Part shown: positions 21,405 to 32,591 of the stretch, in pieces | Layout of the letters: each line of letters starts with the position of its first letter | How positions within the stretch are numbered: position 1 is the stretch's first letter | NCBI GenBank assembly: GCA_964030475.1 | Contig: CAXIPT010000004.1 | Span: forward strand, 1,696,777-1,760,776 | Direction of reading: 5' to 3' | DNA length: 64,000 nt | DNA from: Tethya wilhelma | Taxonomy: Eukaryota > Porifera > Demospongiae > Tethyida > Tethyidae | The notes under the pieces: generated by a model | The model's input: only the letters and a program-made list of their open reading frames with translations | Told to the model about the DNA's origin: nothing | Database searches by the model: none | Made by a program: the position numbers and the translations under genes

Positions 21405-22162
21405 GAAAACAACCCTGCAGGGCTAATGTTCTAACAGTGCATGTATAGCATTAATTATCATTATGCCTAACATCTAATTCTGTTTCAGTTACATCACCTC
21501 ACCTTCTTCCACTTCCTGGATGTCAAATCAAACAGCCAATAGTCCCTCAGTATAGTAACACCATTGCCCCTCCCACCTGATATGAGTAGCTGGGGGTGCT
21601 CCCCACCATGGCATAAACAAGCAGCAGCATGATCACTTCTTCTCTCTGGCCATGACTCCCCCACCCTCGGCTCAATCTTAGTCCAATGCTGTAGTACAGG
21701 AAGAAAGTGGGACAACAACTGTCATCACACAATCATACATCAGTAAAACTGTAACAAATTCAACAAAATTACAATAATGCATGTGTTCACAAGACAATAC
21801 ACATATAGAGGCCAAACAATAATCCATACAATTGCAACACAATAGCATATTAATTACATAATTAAAAAATTATGGTCACATAACACCGTGACATGTATAG
21901 ATACTGATTATAGTTGACATGTATGTATTATCTCTATTCACATACCATACTATTGAAATCAATGATGTAGAGATCATTGACCCGATCATGTCCTGGTTGG
22001 TAACCACCAAAGAGCACTGCCCTGTTCTCATCCACACTAGTGAATGAGAATTCATCACAGGGAGGAGGTCTGGAGCCAGTCATGGGAGGAGATGACCAGG
22101 TACCTGGAGACAATGAAAGCACATAACATGCATGGATGAGCACATTCACTGCCATGTGTACA

Positions 22163-22163
22163 N
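22163..22163. other. Single N, probable assembly join
   Basis: Left of the N is the 5' flank of a minus-strand Kelch exon 2. Right of it the sequence matches the 3' flank of a plus-strand unit. The switch in orientation and content argues for a join rather than one ambiguous base. Confidence 0.6.
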
Positions 22164-22925
22164 TAGAGGGTGTGCTATTATTGTCCTCATAGTTATTTAC
22201 TTATGTGTGCATTTTGTTTTCTATGAAAGTGTGAATTCATTTTTATTATGGTATATAAAGTTTTATAGCTTAGTAAAAAGTCTTATAGTTTATTGCATGT
22301 GTTCTATTGTTACACCAGTTAGTGACTGTCATTGCGTGAATTATGATTATTGTTATGTCATTGTTTGCATTTTGGCTCAAGCTTTGAGTTATTAAAAATT
22401 ATTTGGTAATATTGATCGTACCCGTTATAATAAAAATTGAAAATAAATGTACCTAATCTTAAATACCGGATAACTTACATGACTATTGTGCTTCCAATCG
22501 TAATAGCAACCTTGCAACAAATGCATTTGCAAAAGCTTAGTGCTTCTAATGTTCAACAGATATTCTTTTTAGTAGCTACATAGAATGACATCAAATGATA
22601 ATGTGGAATATAAACATTATTCAGTCAACAAATCCTGGCTCAGTGATATGCAATATACCTAGTTTAATAATTATTAATGAGTGAAGATGAATTCAAAGGT
22701 TTTCGAAATTAAAGTGAATTATTTTCCGTGGAAAAAGTCTTGTAATTCTACAGAGTCAGCTAAGGATTAACATAAAAATTGTTATAACTAGAAACTAATC
22801 CCATGCATGTGCAAAATTTATTATACAGTGAAGCTTGTGCCTTTTTACAAGAGGCTGCAGGTTATTATAGCTATATATATATACTGATCAGATCTACAAT
22901 TATTAATAACTACAAATAGTTGTAC
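22164..22925. other. Unit-derived flanking sequence, no gene
   Basis: 22,190-22,320 resembles 43,795-43,890 (GTGCATTTTGTTTTCT, AAAGTGTGAATTC), the region after a DD1 exon. The rest is AT-rich without coding signal. Confidence 0.4.
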
Positions 22926-23248
22926 ATCCGAAGGTGATTGCGCTATACAGTTTGTGATTATCTCTACAATTTGGACTGAGTTCCAGATCCTATGTCTTGG
23001 AGCAGTGTTAGCTGTTAGCTACGGAAACATCAATTTTAAACCTGAGCAAATGCAGACCCTTCCTGATAACATGATCCTTGATAACTTGGCTCCACAAGCA
23101 AGACCAATTATTAAGTGACTGAGAGAAATGTGATCCTCAGTGTTGGTGAAGGCCGTTTTACAAAAAAAACTTAATATAGGTGAAAATGGAGTTGCTCAAC
23201 AGATTTCTAAAGATAAAGTTTCAATATACCAAGGCAAGAGCACTTAGG
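22926..23248 (+). pseudogene. Decayed DD2 Death-domain exon
   Basis: Aligns over its length with the intact DD2 exon at 25,841-26,124 (GAAGGTGATTG at the start, ACCAAGGCAAGAG at the end) but has many substitutions, indels and in-frame stops. It lies about 350 bp upstream of a Kelch exon 1, the spacing seen between intact DD2 exons and the next unit, so it marks a dead unit in the array. Confidence 0.65.
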
Positions 23249-23502
23249 TATGTATAAGAACAAATGATATCAATGAAGCATTAGAGGAGGAGACTTTATT
23301 TATTAGACGGTGACATTTAATTAATTAGTCACTGGTGGTATGCACTGATTGCCAACTAATCAGAATTATAATCCTCATACACAATTCATTTTAATAAGCA
23401 AATAATCTAGGATTAATAGGAAACGAAGCTAGTTGTCTGAAAACTTTATTTTCACTTAATTTTTGCATAATTAAATTTTTGGTTTTCTTTTGAATTGATG
23501 TT

Positions 23503-23596
23503 TGTGGTCTTTTACACTTCCTGTGCGAGCATTGCGCATGCTCAGTTTATTGTGGTCACCTGACTTATGAAGGGCGGGGCTGCTTAGCTGGCCGAG
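23503..23596 (+). promoter_or_regulatory. Shared unit promoter cassette (unit 2)
   Basis: Contains ACTTCCTG (ETS-like), TTGCGCATGCTCA (NRF1-like), GGTCACCTGAC (E-box) and GGGCGGGGC (GC box), ending at GGCCGAGATGGCC, which also resembles a YY1 site over the start codon. The same order recurs before each Kelch exon 1. No TATA box. Confidence 0.6.
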
Positions 23597-26124
23597 ATGG
23601 CCGCCAAGTCTGATGCTCCTCTTTATGAAGTTCAGAACCGTCACCTAGAGAAAGACACTGCAGCTATTGTATTGGTGACAAGGTCTATGTTTGTTTAGGA
23701 GACACAGGAGACCACTCAAAAGACGCCATTAGTAAGCTCTCTCGAGAATTAGAAGAGTATGACAGTCTCTTCAAGACATGGGTCCAGAGGAAAACAAGTG
23801 GAACACAACATAATGAAGTGATTGGTTGCGCCTGTGTTTCTATTGGAAATAAACTGTATTCTTACGGTGGTGGTAATAGTCAGTATGGCCCTTTCTCTGA
23901 TACTCTCAGCCAGTTGGATACCTCTACAATGGAGTGGAAGCGTCTCACTTCAGAAGTTGGACCCATGAAGAAATGGGGTGCTGGAATGGTTGCAGTGAAT
24001 GATAGGAGCTTAGCATTGTTTGGTGGTTATGGAATCCCCACATCTCCCACCCAGCTAGGAGCTACACTTAGTAAGAACAGCCTTTATAATGATGGAAGTA
24101 ATGGATGGACTAATGAATTCCACATTTTCAACATCAATAATGGTATGATGATGTTCGTTTCAGTTGTTATTGTATACTAGAATGTATTATGTCTGTATTG
24201 AGCAGATACATACTTTTTATCATGGGCATGTGTGTAGCCTTGTCCCCAGGCTCTTCGTCTCACTATGATGTGTGTGTGTNTCAAAGTGTCCCACAGTCCT
24301 GGTGATCCTGCTCCCCTCCTGATCTGTTTCAAGAGTGGTATTGTACCATTTGGCCTGTTCTGTGCCTCCATAGCTAGTTTAGTCCCTCAAGAAGAGTTAG
24401 GTTGGACTCTGATGGAACCACAGCAGTCAACATCATGCAAACTGGGAGCTAGTCTTAAGCCCTCGAGTACATGTTTGTATAAAAATCGCATCACATTTCG
24501 TGTTAATCAATATGATGCTACCTATGACCTCACATTAATCTCGAAACCAAAGCAATACGAAGTTCACATCCAGACCATCACTCCCCCTTTGGACAGACCA
24601 CGTCACTACATCTGTCAACATGTACTGAATACAGTGTGTCAAACCTTTGATCACGTCATCTCCAAAATGAAACACAAGCAGTTCCTATCCTCGTCAAAAT
24701 CTCTGACTCGCTCTCCTTACGAACTAGGATTCCAGTGCCTGCTACACCCTGATGAGGAGCACATGGCTGTCTGTAGGCCGACTTCTAAACAGGTAGATCT
24801 CTCCCTCTCAGCAGCTGAGCAATGGTTCGAGTATTTCAAGAGTAATACAACCCTTTTGTGCCTCGATCGAAAGGTCGTTGTGAATCTAATGGACACTCAA
24901 CTTCACGATATCCAGTCAGTGAATCCTCATTCAGGTGATGCTAGCTCAGAGTGTGAAGAAGGACAAGATCAAGATGTCTCTGTAAATCTATTAGACAATC
25001 AATCTCGCTATGACCAGTCAGCCAATCCTAGTGGTGCTAGCTTAGAGTGTGCGGAAGAGAAAGGACAAGGGAATTCTCTTCAAGCAAAAAGAATGCTGAG
25101 CATCAAAGAGAGTTGTAGACTCTGGATTAGACAAACTAACACAGGTAAGTTGTTTTTTCAGTTTGGGCCATGCATTGTGCTCCTTACTATATGTAACAGG
25201 AAGTGGTCTATTGTGGCATTGTTTGTAAGTAGTATGTGGTTTAGATATTAATAGTCCTGGTTGTGATAACCTCTTCAGGCTCTCAGTTAGATCACTTGAC
25301 AGTCTCTCACAAAGGAACTGTCTCACTATAAAAGCACACTTTTGTTACCAAAAAAAATGTATGATGTTTTGTCGTTGACAAACACGTAATACACGTATGC
25401 ATACAGAGCTAGTATCCCGACAAAGTACCCAGATTGTGCTAGAAATAAAACAGAAGACACCACAAAAGGTCATTGAACGTCATAAAACATCACACATTTT
25501 TTTAGTAATAATACCGTGCTTATAATGACACATTAAAAGAGCTTCCATGGGAATGAGGCTAACTATTATAGATGTGCTAAGTAATAGCTATTATTATAAT
25601 TAGTGTTATTGACGATTAAAATTAAATATTAAAATTTTCGCAAGTCATCTCATACAATGTCATGTATGTCACAAATTTAGGGTGCAAATCATCACCAACT
25701 ACAGTGATAGGTGAGATTTATAATGCTATAGGTATATTAGCAACTTTGAAGTTACTGCCAATTAACATGGACACATGAACTTATTGTGATTTTAAGCCTT
25801 AACTTTCATCAAGTTTGTTTCATTTTTGATATGACTGCAGATGAAGGTGATTGGGCTACTGTGTGTGGCTATCTCTACAAATTGGACAGAGCTCAGATCC
25901 TACGTCTTGGAGGGGTGTTAGGGTTGGACACATATAAACTTCAGCATATGCAGATCCTTCCTGATGACATGGTAATAGCTTGGCTCCGCAAACAAGACCA
26001 GGTGATAGAAGAAAGCGGAGTTTCTCTCTCTTGGAGTGTGTTGGTGAAGGCTCTACAAGAAATAGGTCAAACTGGAGTGGCTGAGCAGATCTCTAAAGAC
26101 AAGTGTACTACCAAGGCAACCTAA
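23597..26124 (+). pseudogene. Unit 2: Kelch/COR/DD2 pieces joined at an N
   Basis: Kelch exon 1 spans 23,597-24,142. After [11 protein letters not shown] an 8-base insertion (GTTCAGAA relative to unit 3) shifts frame and leads to a stop; downstream codons from VIGCACVSIG on remain open. An N at 24,280 then jumps into the middle of the COR exon (24,281-25,144, from VSHSPGDPAPLL to LWIRQTNTG), followed by an intact DD2 exon 25,841-26,124. The missing exons 2-5 and the Roc half fall at the N, so this is probably two ends of one or two units collapsed together. The COR piece and Death exon show no damage. Confidence 0.7.
24280..24280. other. Single N joining intron 1 to mid-COR exon
   Basis: Before the N is the (GT)n start of intron 1; after it, coding sequence that in complete units lies several kilobases downstream. 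Confidence 0.75.
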
Positions 26125-26502
26125 GGTATGCAAGTATGTTAGCCACCCCTGTTGTGGTATCTGTCTCTGACCCAGTGATCGATATCAATAGTGCACTACT
26201 GGAGGAGTGGCTTTGTTGGATAGTGACATTCAGCTAGTCACTGATGGTGTGACTGATTGTCAAGTTTATTCATGATTATAGCCTCTCTTTGGGGCTACAT
26301 AATATGCAATATTTTGTCAACTATTCTACTAATTATTGTCTGTTATCCATTATTCAACCTCTATGATCTGTTGTTATGCCTGCAGGTGTCAGTTGGTGGT
26401 GAACCATGGGAACTATATACATAATATACTATGTAGGAGTTGAAGCTATGCAATAGCTGGTGTTGTGTTTTGTTGTTTTTTAGTTGTAAAGTGGTGGTTT
26501 AA

Positions 26503-26600
26503 TGTTTGTGGTCTTTTACATTTCCTGTGCGTTCACTGCGCATGCTCAGTTTATTGTAGTCACCTGACTTTTGAAGGGCGGGGCTGCTTAGCTGGCCGAG
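26503..26600 (+). promoter_or_regulatory. Shared unit promoter cassette (unit 3)
   Basis: Same ordered sites as at 23,503: TTTCCTGTGCG, CTGCGCATGCTCAG, GTCACCTGAC, GGGCGGGGC, then GGCCGAGATGG. Confidence 0.6.
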
Positions 26601-27266
26601 ATGGCCGCCAAGTCTGATGCTCCTCTTTATGAACCGTCACCTAGAAGGGGACACTGCAGCTGTTGCATTGGTGACAAGGTCTATGTTTGTTTAGGAGACA
26701 CGGGAGACGACTCAAAAGACGCCATTAGTAAGCTCTCTCGAGAATTAGAAGAGTATGACAGTCACTCCAAGACATGGGTCCAGAAGAAAACAAGTGGAAC
26801 ACCACATAATGAAGTGGTTGGTTGCGCCTGTGCTTCTATTGGAAACAAACTGTATTCTTATGGTGGTGGTAATAGTCAGTATGGCCCTTTCTCTGCTACA
26901 CTCAGCCAGTTGGATACCTCTACAATGAAGTGGAAGTGTCTCACTTCAGAAGTTGGACCCATGAAGAAATGGGGTGCTGGAATGGTTGCAGTAAATGATA
27001 GGAACTTAGCATTGTTTGGTGGTTTTGAGATCCCCACATCTCCCACCCAGCCAGGAGCTACATTTCATAAGAACAGCCATTTTAATGATGGAAGAGGATG
27101 GACTAATGAATTCCACATTTTCAACATCAATAATGGTATGATGATGTTCGTTTCAGTAACTGTTGTTATCGTGTACTAGAATGTATTATGTCTGTATTGA
27201 GCAGATACATACTTTTTATCATGGGCATGTGTGTAGCCTTGTTCCCAGGCTCTTCCCCTCACTATG

Positions 27267-27328
<62 letters not shown>

Positions 27329-30095
27329 GCCTCAGGTTGTTCCCAGGCTCCTCCTTCACGAATATTTTCTTCGAAAATAAGGAAGGAGAGAGCACCAGTA
27401 GTCACGTGACGCACCATTCTACGTAATTCAGGTTAATTAACTAGCCATTGAAAGTTTCCTGTGAGCAACCACGAATAGGAGAGAACAGAAGAATGTACAC
27501 TTAAAAAAATTACCGTTGACTTAATTGTTTGTTCTAAGTCATTTCTTGTATGTGAAGATATAAGGTGTACTTCCTAAACAGCTTTTGTGATTGTTTTGTA
27601 CCTTGTTTTGACAAGACTGAAAGATCGAGACCAGACACAGATCTGAAATTGCTAATTTCAAGAGACTGCCATTTATCTATTGTCTCTATAGACAATCGTT
27701 GGAAACTACTGGCTGCTTTTTCCTTGTCTAATTCCATCGTCTTCTTAAGACTAACTCTCTCAGAGCTCGGCACAAATTTTGCTCATCTCAACTGACTGGA
27801 GCATGTGCATGATGCATTGCGTGTAATTTGAGTTGACTCGCGTCTACCAGACATCTATCCTGTATGTCACGCACGTGACTACTGGCACTAGGCTCTTTAG
27901 CTCCTTCCTTATTTTAGAAGAAAATATTCACGAAGGAGGAGCCTGGGACAAGGCTATGTGTGTGTGTGTGTGTATTTTGTTTGCAATTGCCTAGCAACCA
28001 AATTTTTATAGACTAATTGCCAGTTAGCATGTCTAGGTGGAGATGACAATAGAGTTTGTAGCTATAGGGGTCACAGGGGTCAATGGCAAACAAAATATCC
28101 TACATAATTTCAGTGAGAATGCTTATCCAATTTAACAATCGGTGATACATGTGAGACACACCCACTGTTTGGCCTCATAAAAAATGTATGGTGAAGTTCC
28201 TGAATATTACCTGTCGAGGAGAGATCATTTGTGGAGGACAAAATACATGTAGCCTCTCTAGGGTGAGTCCTTTAACCACTGAAAAATATCGCTATTTTGC
28301 AACAGTTTTGGTACTCAATTCTTCTATAAATGGCAAATGCATAGAGAGCACCGTGTGTGTGTCTGTGTGTATGCACATGTGTGGGTGTGTATTTGTTTGT
28401 TATTGGCTAGCAACCAATTAGGTTTTTACAGGCTAATTGCTGCTTTCTGACTGGGTGGAGGTGACAATAGAGTAGCTATAGGGGTCACAGGGTCAATGGC
28501 AAACAAAATCATAGTATAATTATTTCACAAAATTTCAGTGAGAATGCTGATCCAAATCAACAATCAGTGATACATTTGAGACACACCCACTGGTTTGCCT
28601 CATGAAAATGTATAGTGAAGTTCCTGAACATTACCTGTCGAGGAGAGATCATTTTCAGAGAATATTTAAACAAAATACAGCCTCTCTAGGGTTGGTTATT
28701 TTAAGCTTTCAAATGCTGGAAGTCAATTGTGATCAATGTTAAAACCAATCGATGTCTAAGATTGAGCGATGTTAAAACCAATCGATGTCGAATTAAACCA
28801 ATTGATGTCTAATATTAATCGATGTTAAAACCATCGATTTTGAATTTTAATCGATGTTAAAGCCAATCGCAGTCAATTTTGATCAATGCTAAAACCAATC
28901 GATGTCTAATATTGATGTCTAATATTGATCGATGTTAAAACCATCGATGTCAATTTTGATCGATGTTAAAACCATCGATGTCAATTTTGATCAATGTTAA
29001 AACCATCAATGTCAATTTGATCGATGTTAAAACCAATCGTTGTCAATTTTGATCCATGTTAAAACCAATTGATGTCAATTTTGATTCGATGTTAAACCAT
29101 TGATGTCAATTTTGATCCATGTTAAAACCAATCGATGTCAATTTTGATCGATGTTAAAACCCCAATCGATGTCTAATATTGATCGATGTTAAAACTATCG
29201 ATGTCAATTTTCATCGATGTTAAAACCATCGATTTCGAATTTTAATCGATGTTAAAACCATCAATGTCAATTTTGATTGATGTTAAAACCATCGATGTCA
29301 ATTTTGATCGATGTTAAACCAATCGATGTCTACTATTAATCGATGTTAAAGCCATCGATTTTGAATTTTGATCGATGTTAAAACCATTGATGTCAATTTT
29401 GATCAATGTTAAAACCATCGATGTCAATTTTGATCAATGTTAAAACTAATTAATGTCAATTTTAATCAATGTTAAAACCAATCGATGTCAATTTGATTGA
29501 TGTTAAAACCATCGATGTCAATTTTCATCGATGTTAAAACCATCGATTTCGAATTTTAATCGATGTTAAAACCATCAATGTCAATTTTGATCGATGTTAA
29601 AACCATCGATGTCAATTTTGATCGATGTTAAACCAATCGATGTCTACTATTAATCGATGTTAAAGCCATCGATTTTNGGGCTCATGGTTTAGAGCAGGTC
29701 TATGGCTCGCTGACGCACACTCACACACACACACACGCATACACAATACCGTATAGCGGGTAAACTTGGCGAGAATCAAATTTGGCGAATTGGCGAATTA
29801 TTCTTCAAATCACCAAACAGTTTAATACGCACGTGCGCCCGTATAAACTATGTAGCGTACGGAATTGAATCGCCAAATTAAAAATCGCCAATAATCCCAA
29901 AATGGGAATTCGCCAAATTTTAAGCCCGCCAAATTTACCCGCTATACGGTATACACAGTCATTACAAGCTCCAGCATGCCATTAGAACATGGTAAAGGTC
30001 GGAGGTTACATCCTTGAGGATTTTGGCAACCTCATCGCTGGCAACCCACGATCAAGGTCAGAGGTCGCCAATTCTCTTACACATATTTTTTTTAA

Positions 30096-30166
<71 letters not shown>

Positions 30167-30840
30167 ACTCTCCCTTTTTTATTTGCTAATATCAGAAGAG
30201 CTTCCATAGGAATGAGGAATAATAGTATTATTGATGATCACAATAATTACCATAAGGTTCCAAATTTTTGTTGCACAATATTTTCATGAATTCATGATTA
30301 ACTGTATACAATGAAAAAATTTTTAACAAAAATTTAGAATGTCATGTATAATATGTCACAAATTAGGCTGCAAATCATTTGTTAAAAGTAAGGGCCAAGC
30401 ATCAAGTTCAACATCGACTACAGTGATAGGTGAGGTTTATAATGCTATAGGTGTAGCAGCAGGTTATACTGCCAACATGCATGGACAGGTGAACTCATTG
30501 TGATTTTAAGCCTTAACTTTCATCAAGTTTGTTTCATTTTTAATATGACTACAGATGAAGGTGATTGGGCTACTGTGTGTGGCTATCTCTACAGATTGGA
30601 CGGAGCTCAGATCCTACACGTCTTGGAGGGGTGTTAGGGTTGGACACATTCAAACTTCAGCATATGCAGACCCTTCCTGATGACATGGTGATAGCTTGGC
30701 TCCGCAAACAAGACCAGGTGATAGAAAAAACCGAAGATTCTCTCTCTTGGAGTGTGTTGGTGAAGGCTCTACAAGAAATAGGTCAATTTGGAGTTGCTGA
30801 GCAGATTTCTAAAGACAAGTGTACTACCAAGGCAACCTAA
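26601..30840 (+). CDS. Unit 3: Kelch exon 1 and DD2 exon, middle missing
   Basis: Exon 1 (26,601-27,135, phase-1 donor) is intact: [15 protein letters not shown], then Kelch-type motifs YSYGGGNSQ and [13 protein letters not shown]. The next recognisable exon is DD2 at 30,555-30,840. Between them lie a MITE, intron-1 repeats, a minisatellite and an N at 29,677, where exons 2-6 should be. The DD2 exon has two extra bases (CTACACGTCTTGG against CTACGTCTTGG), shifting frame to an early stop, so as read this exon is broken; 286 versus 284 bases. It may be a pseudogene, a sequencing error, or the ends of two units. Confidence 0.6.
27269..27326. repeat. (GT)n microsatellite in intron 1
   Basis: GT run after CACTATGATG, at the position that carries GT runs in intron 1 of all plus-strand units (24,270; 31,950; 47,520). 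Confidence 0.8.
27327..27956. mobile_element. 630-bp TIR element (TAGCCT...AGGCTA)
   Basis: Long inverted ends: CCCAGGCTCCTCCTTCACGA inward from the left, TCGTGAAGGAGGAGCCTGGG as the right arm's complement, continuing AATATTTTCTTC. A second copy is at the same place in unit 7 (47,539-48,233). No transposase frame; the minus-strand frame at 27,534-27,773 is short and unsupported. Confidence 0.75.
27960..28710. repeat. Intron-1 repeat, about 300 bp, two copies
   Basis: 27,973-28,270 and 28,390-28,700 are copies containing GGGGTCACAGGGGTCAATGG, AATTTCAGTGAGAATGC and CCTGTCGAGGAGAGATCATT. Matching pairs or singles occur at 31,963-32,260, 32,615-32,870 and 48,246-48,555. It belongs to intron 1 of the units; function unknown. 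Confidence 0.7.
28716..29676. repeat. ATCGATG minisatellite, about 31-bp unit
   Basis: Some 30 diverged copies of a unit like GATCGATGTTAAAACCATCG followed by ATGTCAATTTT. Each unit contains the inverted repeat ATCGATG-TTAAAAC-CATCGAT. The array ends at an N (29,677), so its true length is unknown. Confidence 0.88.
29677..29677. other. Single N at the minisatellite end
   Basis: The repeat array stops abruptly in GATTTT and unrelated sequence follows. A collapsed repeat or assembly join is likely. Confidence 0.65.
29747..29952. mobile_element. MITE, TATAGCGGG-end family
   Basis: Starts TACCGTATAGCGGGTAAACT and ends AATTTACCCGCTATACGGTA, a near-perfect inverted pair; inner arms as at 9,207. 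Non-coding. Confidence 0.75.
30101..30163. repeat. (CT)n microsatellite
   Basis: CT run followed by CAAGACTC. The same run and flank occur in the intron before DD2 in unit 4 (36,598-36,684) and, without the flank, at 45,055-45,112. Confidence 0.85.
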
Positions 30841-31195
30841 GGTATGCAAGTATGTTAACCACCCCTGTTGTGCTATCTGTCTATGACCCAGTGATCGATA
30901 TCAATAGTGCACTACTGGAGGAGTGGCTTTGTTGGATAGTGACATTCAGCTAGTCACTGATGATGTGACTGATTGTCAAGTTTATTCATGATTATAGCCT
31001 CTCTTTGGGGCTACATAATATGCAATATTTTGTCAACTAATTATTGTCTTTTGTCCATTATTCGATTATGATCTGTTGTTATGCCTGCAGGTGTCAGTTG
31101 GTGGTGAACCATGGGAACTATATAGGAGTTGAAGCTATGTACAATTTAATAGCTGTTGTTTTGTAGTTGTAAGTTGATGGTTTGTACTGAATTAA

Positions 31196-31295
31196 TGTTT
31201 GTGGTCTTTTACACTTCCTGTGCGCGTTCACTGCGCATGCTCAGTTTATTGTGGTCACCTGACTTATGAAGGGCGGGGCTGCTTAGCTGGCCGAG
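31196..31295 (+). promoter_or_regulatory. Shared unit promoter cassette (unit 4)
   Basis: ACTTCCTGTGCG, CTGCGCATGCTCAG, GGTCACCTGAC and GGGCGGGGC in the usual order, ending at the ATG of exon 1. Confidence 0.6.
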
Positions 31296-32435
31296 ATGGC
31301 CGCCAAGTCCGATGCTCCTCTTTATGAACCGTCACCTAGAGCGGGACACTGTAGCTGTTGCATTTGTGACAAGGTCTATGTTTGTTTAGGAGACACGGGA
31401 GTCGACTCAAAAAACGCCATTAGTAAGCTCTCTCGAGAATTAGAAGAGTATGACAGTCTCTACAAGACATGGGTCCAGAGGAAAACAAGTGGAACACCAC
31501 ATAATGGAGTGGGTGGTTGTGCCTGTGCTTCTATTGGAAATAAACTGTATTTTTATGGTGGTGGTGATAGTCATGACCCATTCTCTGGTAGTCTCAGCCA
31601 GTTGGATACCTCTACAATGGAGTGGACGCATCTCACTTCAGATATTGGACCCATGATGAAATGGAGGGCTGGAATGGTTGCAGTGAATGATAGGAGCTTA
31701 GCATTGTTTGGTGGTTTTGCGATCTCCACATCTCCCACCCAGCCAGGAGCTACATTTTACAAGCACATTGGTTATGAAGATGGAAGAGGATGGACTAACG
31801 AATTCCACATTTTCAACATCAATAATGGTAAGATGATGTTTGCTTCAGTTGTTATCGTGTACTAGAATGTATTATGTCTGTATTGAGCAGATACATACTT
31901 TTATCATGGGCATGTGTGTAGCCTTGTTCCCAGGCTCTTCCCCTCACTATGATGTGTGTGTGTATTTGTTTGCAATTGCATAGCAACCAAATTTTTTTAG
32001 ACTATAATTGCCAGTTAGCATGGCTAGGTGGAGATGACAATAGAGTTTGTAGCTATAGGGGTCACAGGGGTCAATGGCAAACAAAATATCTTACATAATT
32101 TCAGTGAGAATGCTTATCCAGTTTAACAATTAGCCATATGTATGAGACACGCCCACTGGTTAGCCTTATAGAAAATGTATGGTGAAGTTCCTGAACATGA
32201 CCTGTCGAGGAGAGATCATTAATTTTATGGAGGACAAAATACAGCCTCTCTAGGAAAAGTCCTTCAACCACTGGAAAAAGTAGCTATTTGCAACAGTACT
32301 ATTGGTACTCAATTCTTCTATGGCAAATGCATGCTAAGAGAGCACATTATTGCCAACCAGTGTGGGCGGGTTTCACATGCCTGAAGCTATTATATAAATT
32401 TAAACGTTCAATTACATTATACAGAGCTCATGTGT

Positions 32436-32528
<93 letters not shown>

Positions 32529-32554
32529 NTGTGTGTATGTGTGTGTGTGTGTGT

Positions 32555-32591
<37 letters not shown>

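Larger units (their letters stand above)
19735..21720 (-). repeat. About 1-kb tandem duplication of Kelch exons 3-5
   Basis: 19,735-20,739 and 20,740-21,720 are near-identical, including introns and the MITE in intron 3. The join at 20,739-20,740 runs GGGACAACAACTG directly into TACCATATACCTG, the start of the copy. Offset between copies of exons 3, 4 and 5 is 984, 997 and 1012 bp. Confidence 0.85.
19739..22103 (-). pseudogene. Truncated Kelch unit, exons 2-5 with 3-5 duplicated
   Basis: Minus-strand exons matching the complete units: exon 2 22103-21946 (WSSPPMTGSRPPPC), exon 3 21688-21503, exon 4 21129-20982, exon 5 20820-20749, then second copies of exon 3 (20704-20519), exon 4 (20132-19985) and exon 5 (19808-19739). 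The second exon 5 has lost two bases (70 versus 72) and reads NKQSK then stop. Exon 5 ends in phase 1 but exon 3 begins in phase 0, so splicing from the first set into the second breaks frame. Exon 1 would lie beyond the N at 22,163 and no Roc-COR exon follows; a LINE sits there instead. Probably a nonfunctional fragment, but the first exon set is open. Confidence 0.8.

Noticed and set aside
28716..29676. CRISPR-like array
   Set aside because: Repeats are contiguous, about 31 bp, diverged, and have no distinct spacers; context is eukaryotic. It is a minisatellite.
29989..30289. Leucine-serine repeat frames
   Set aside because: Translations of the (CT)n microsatellite, as at 36,569-36,844.
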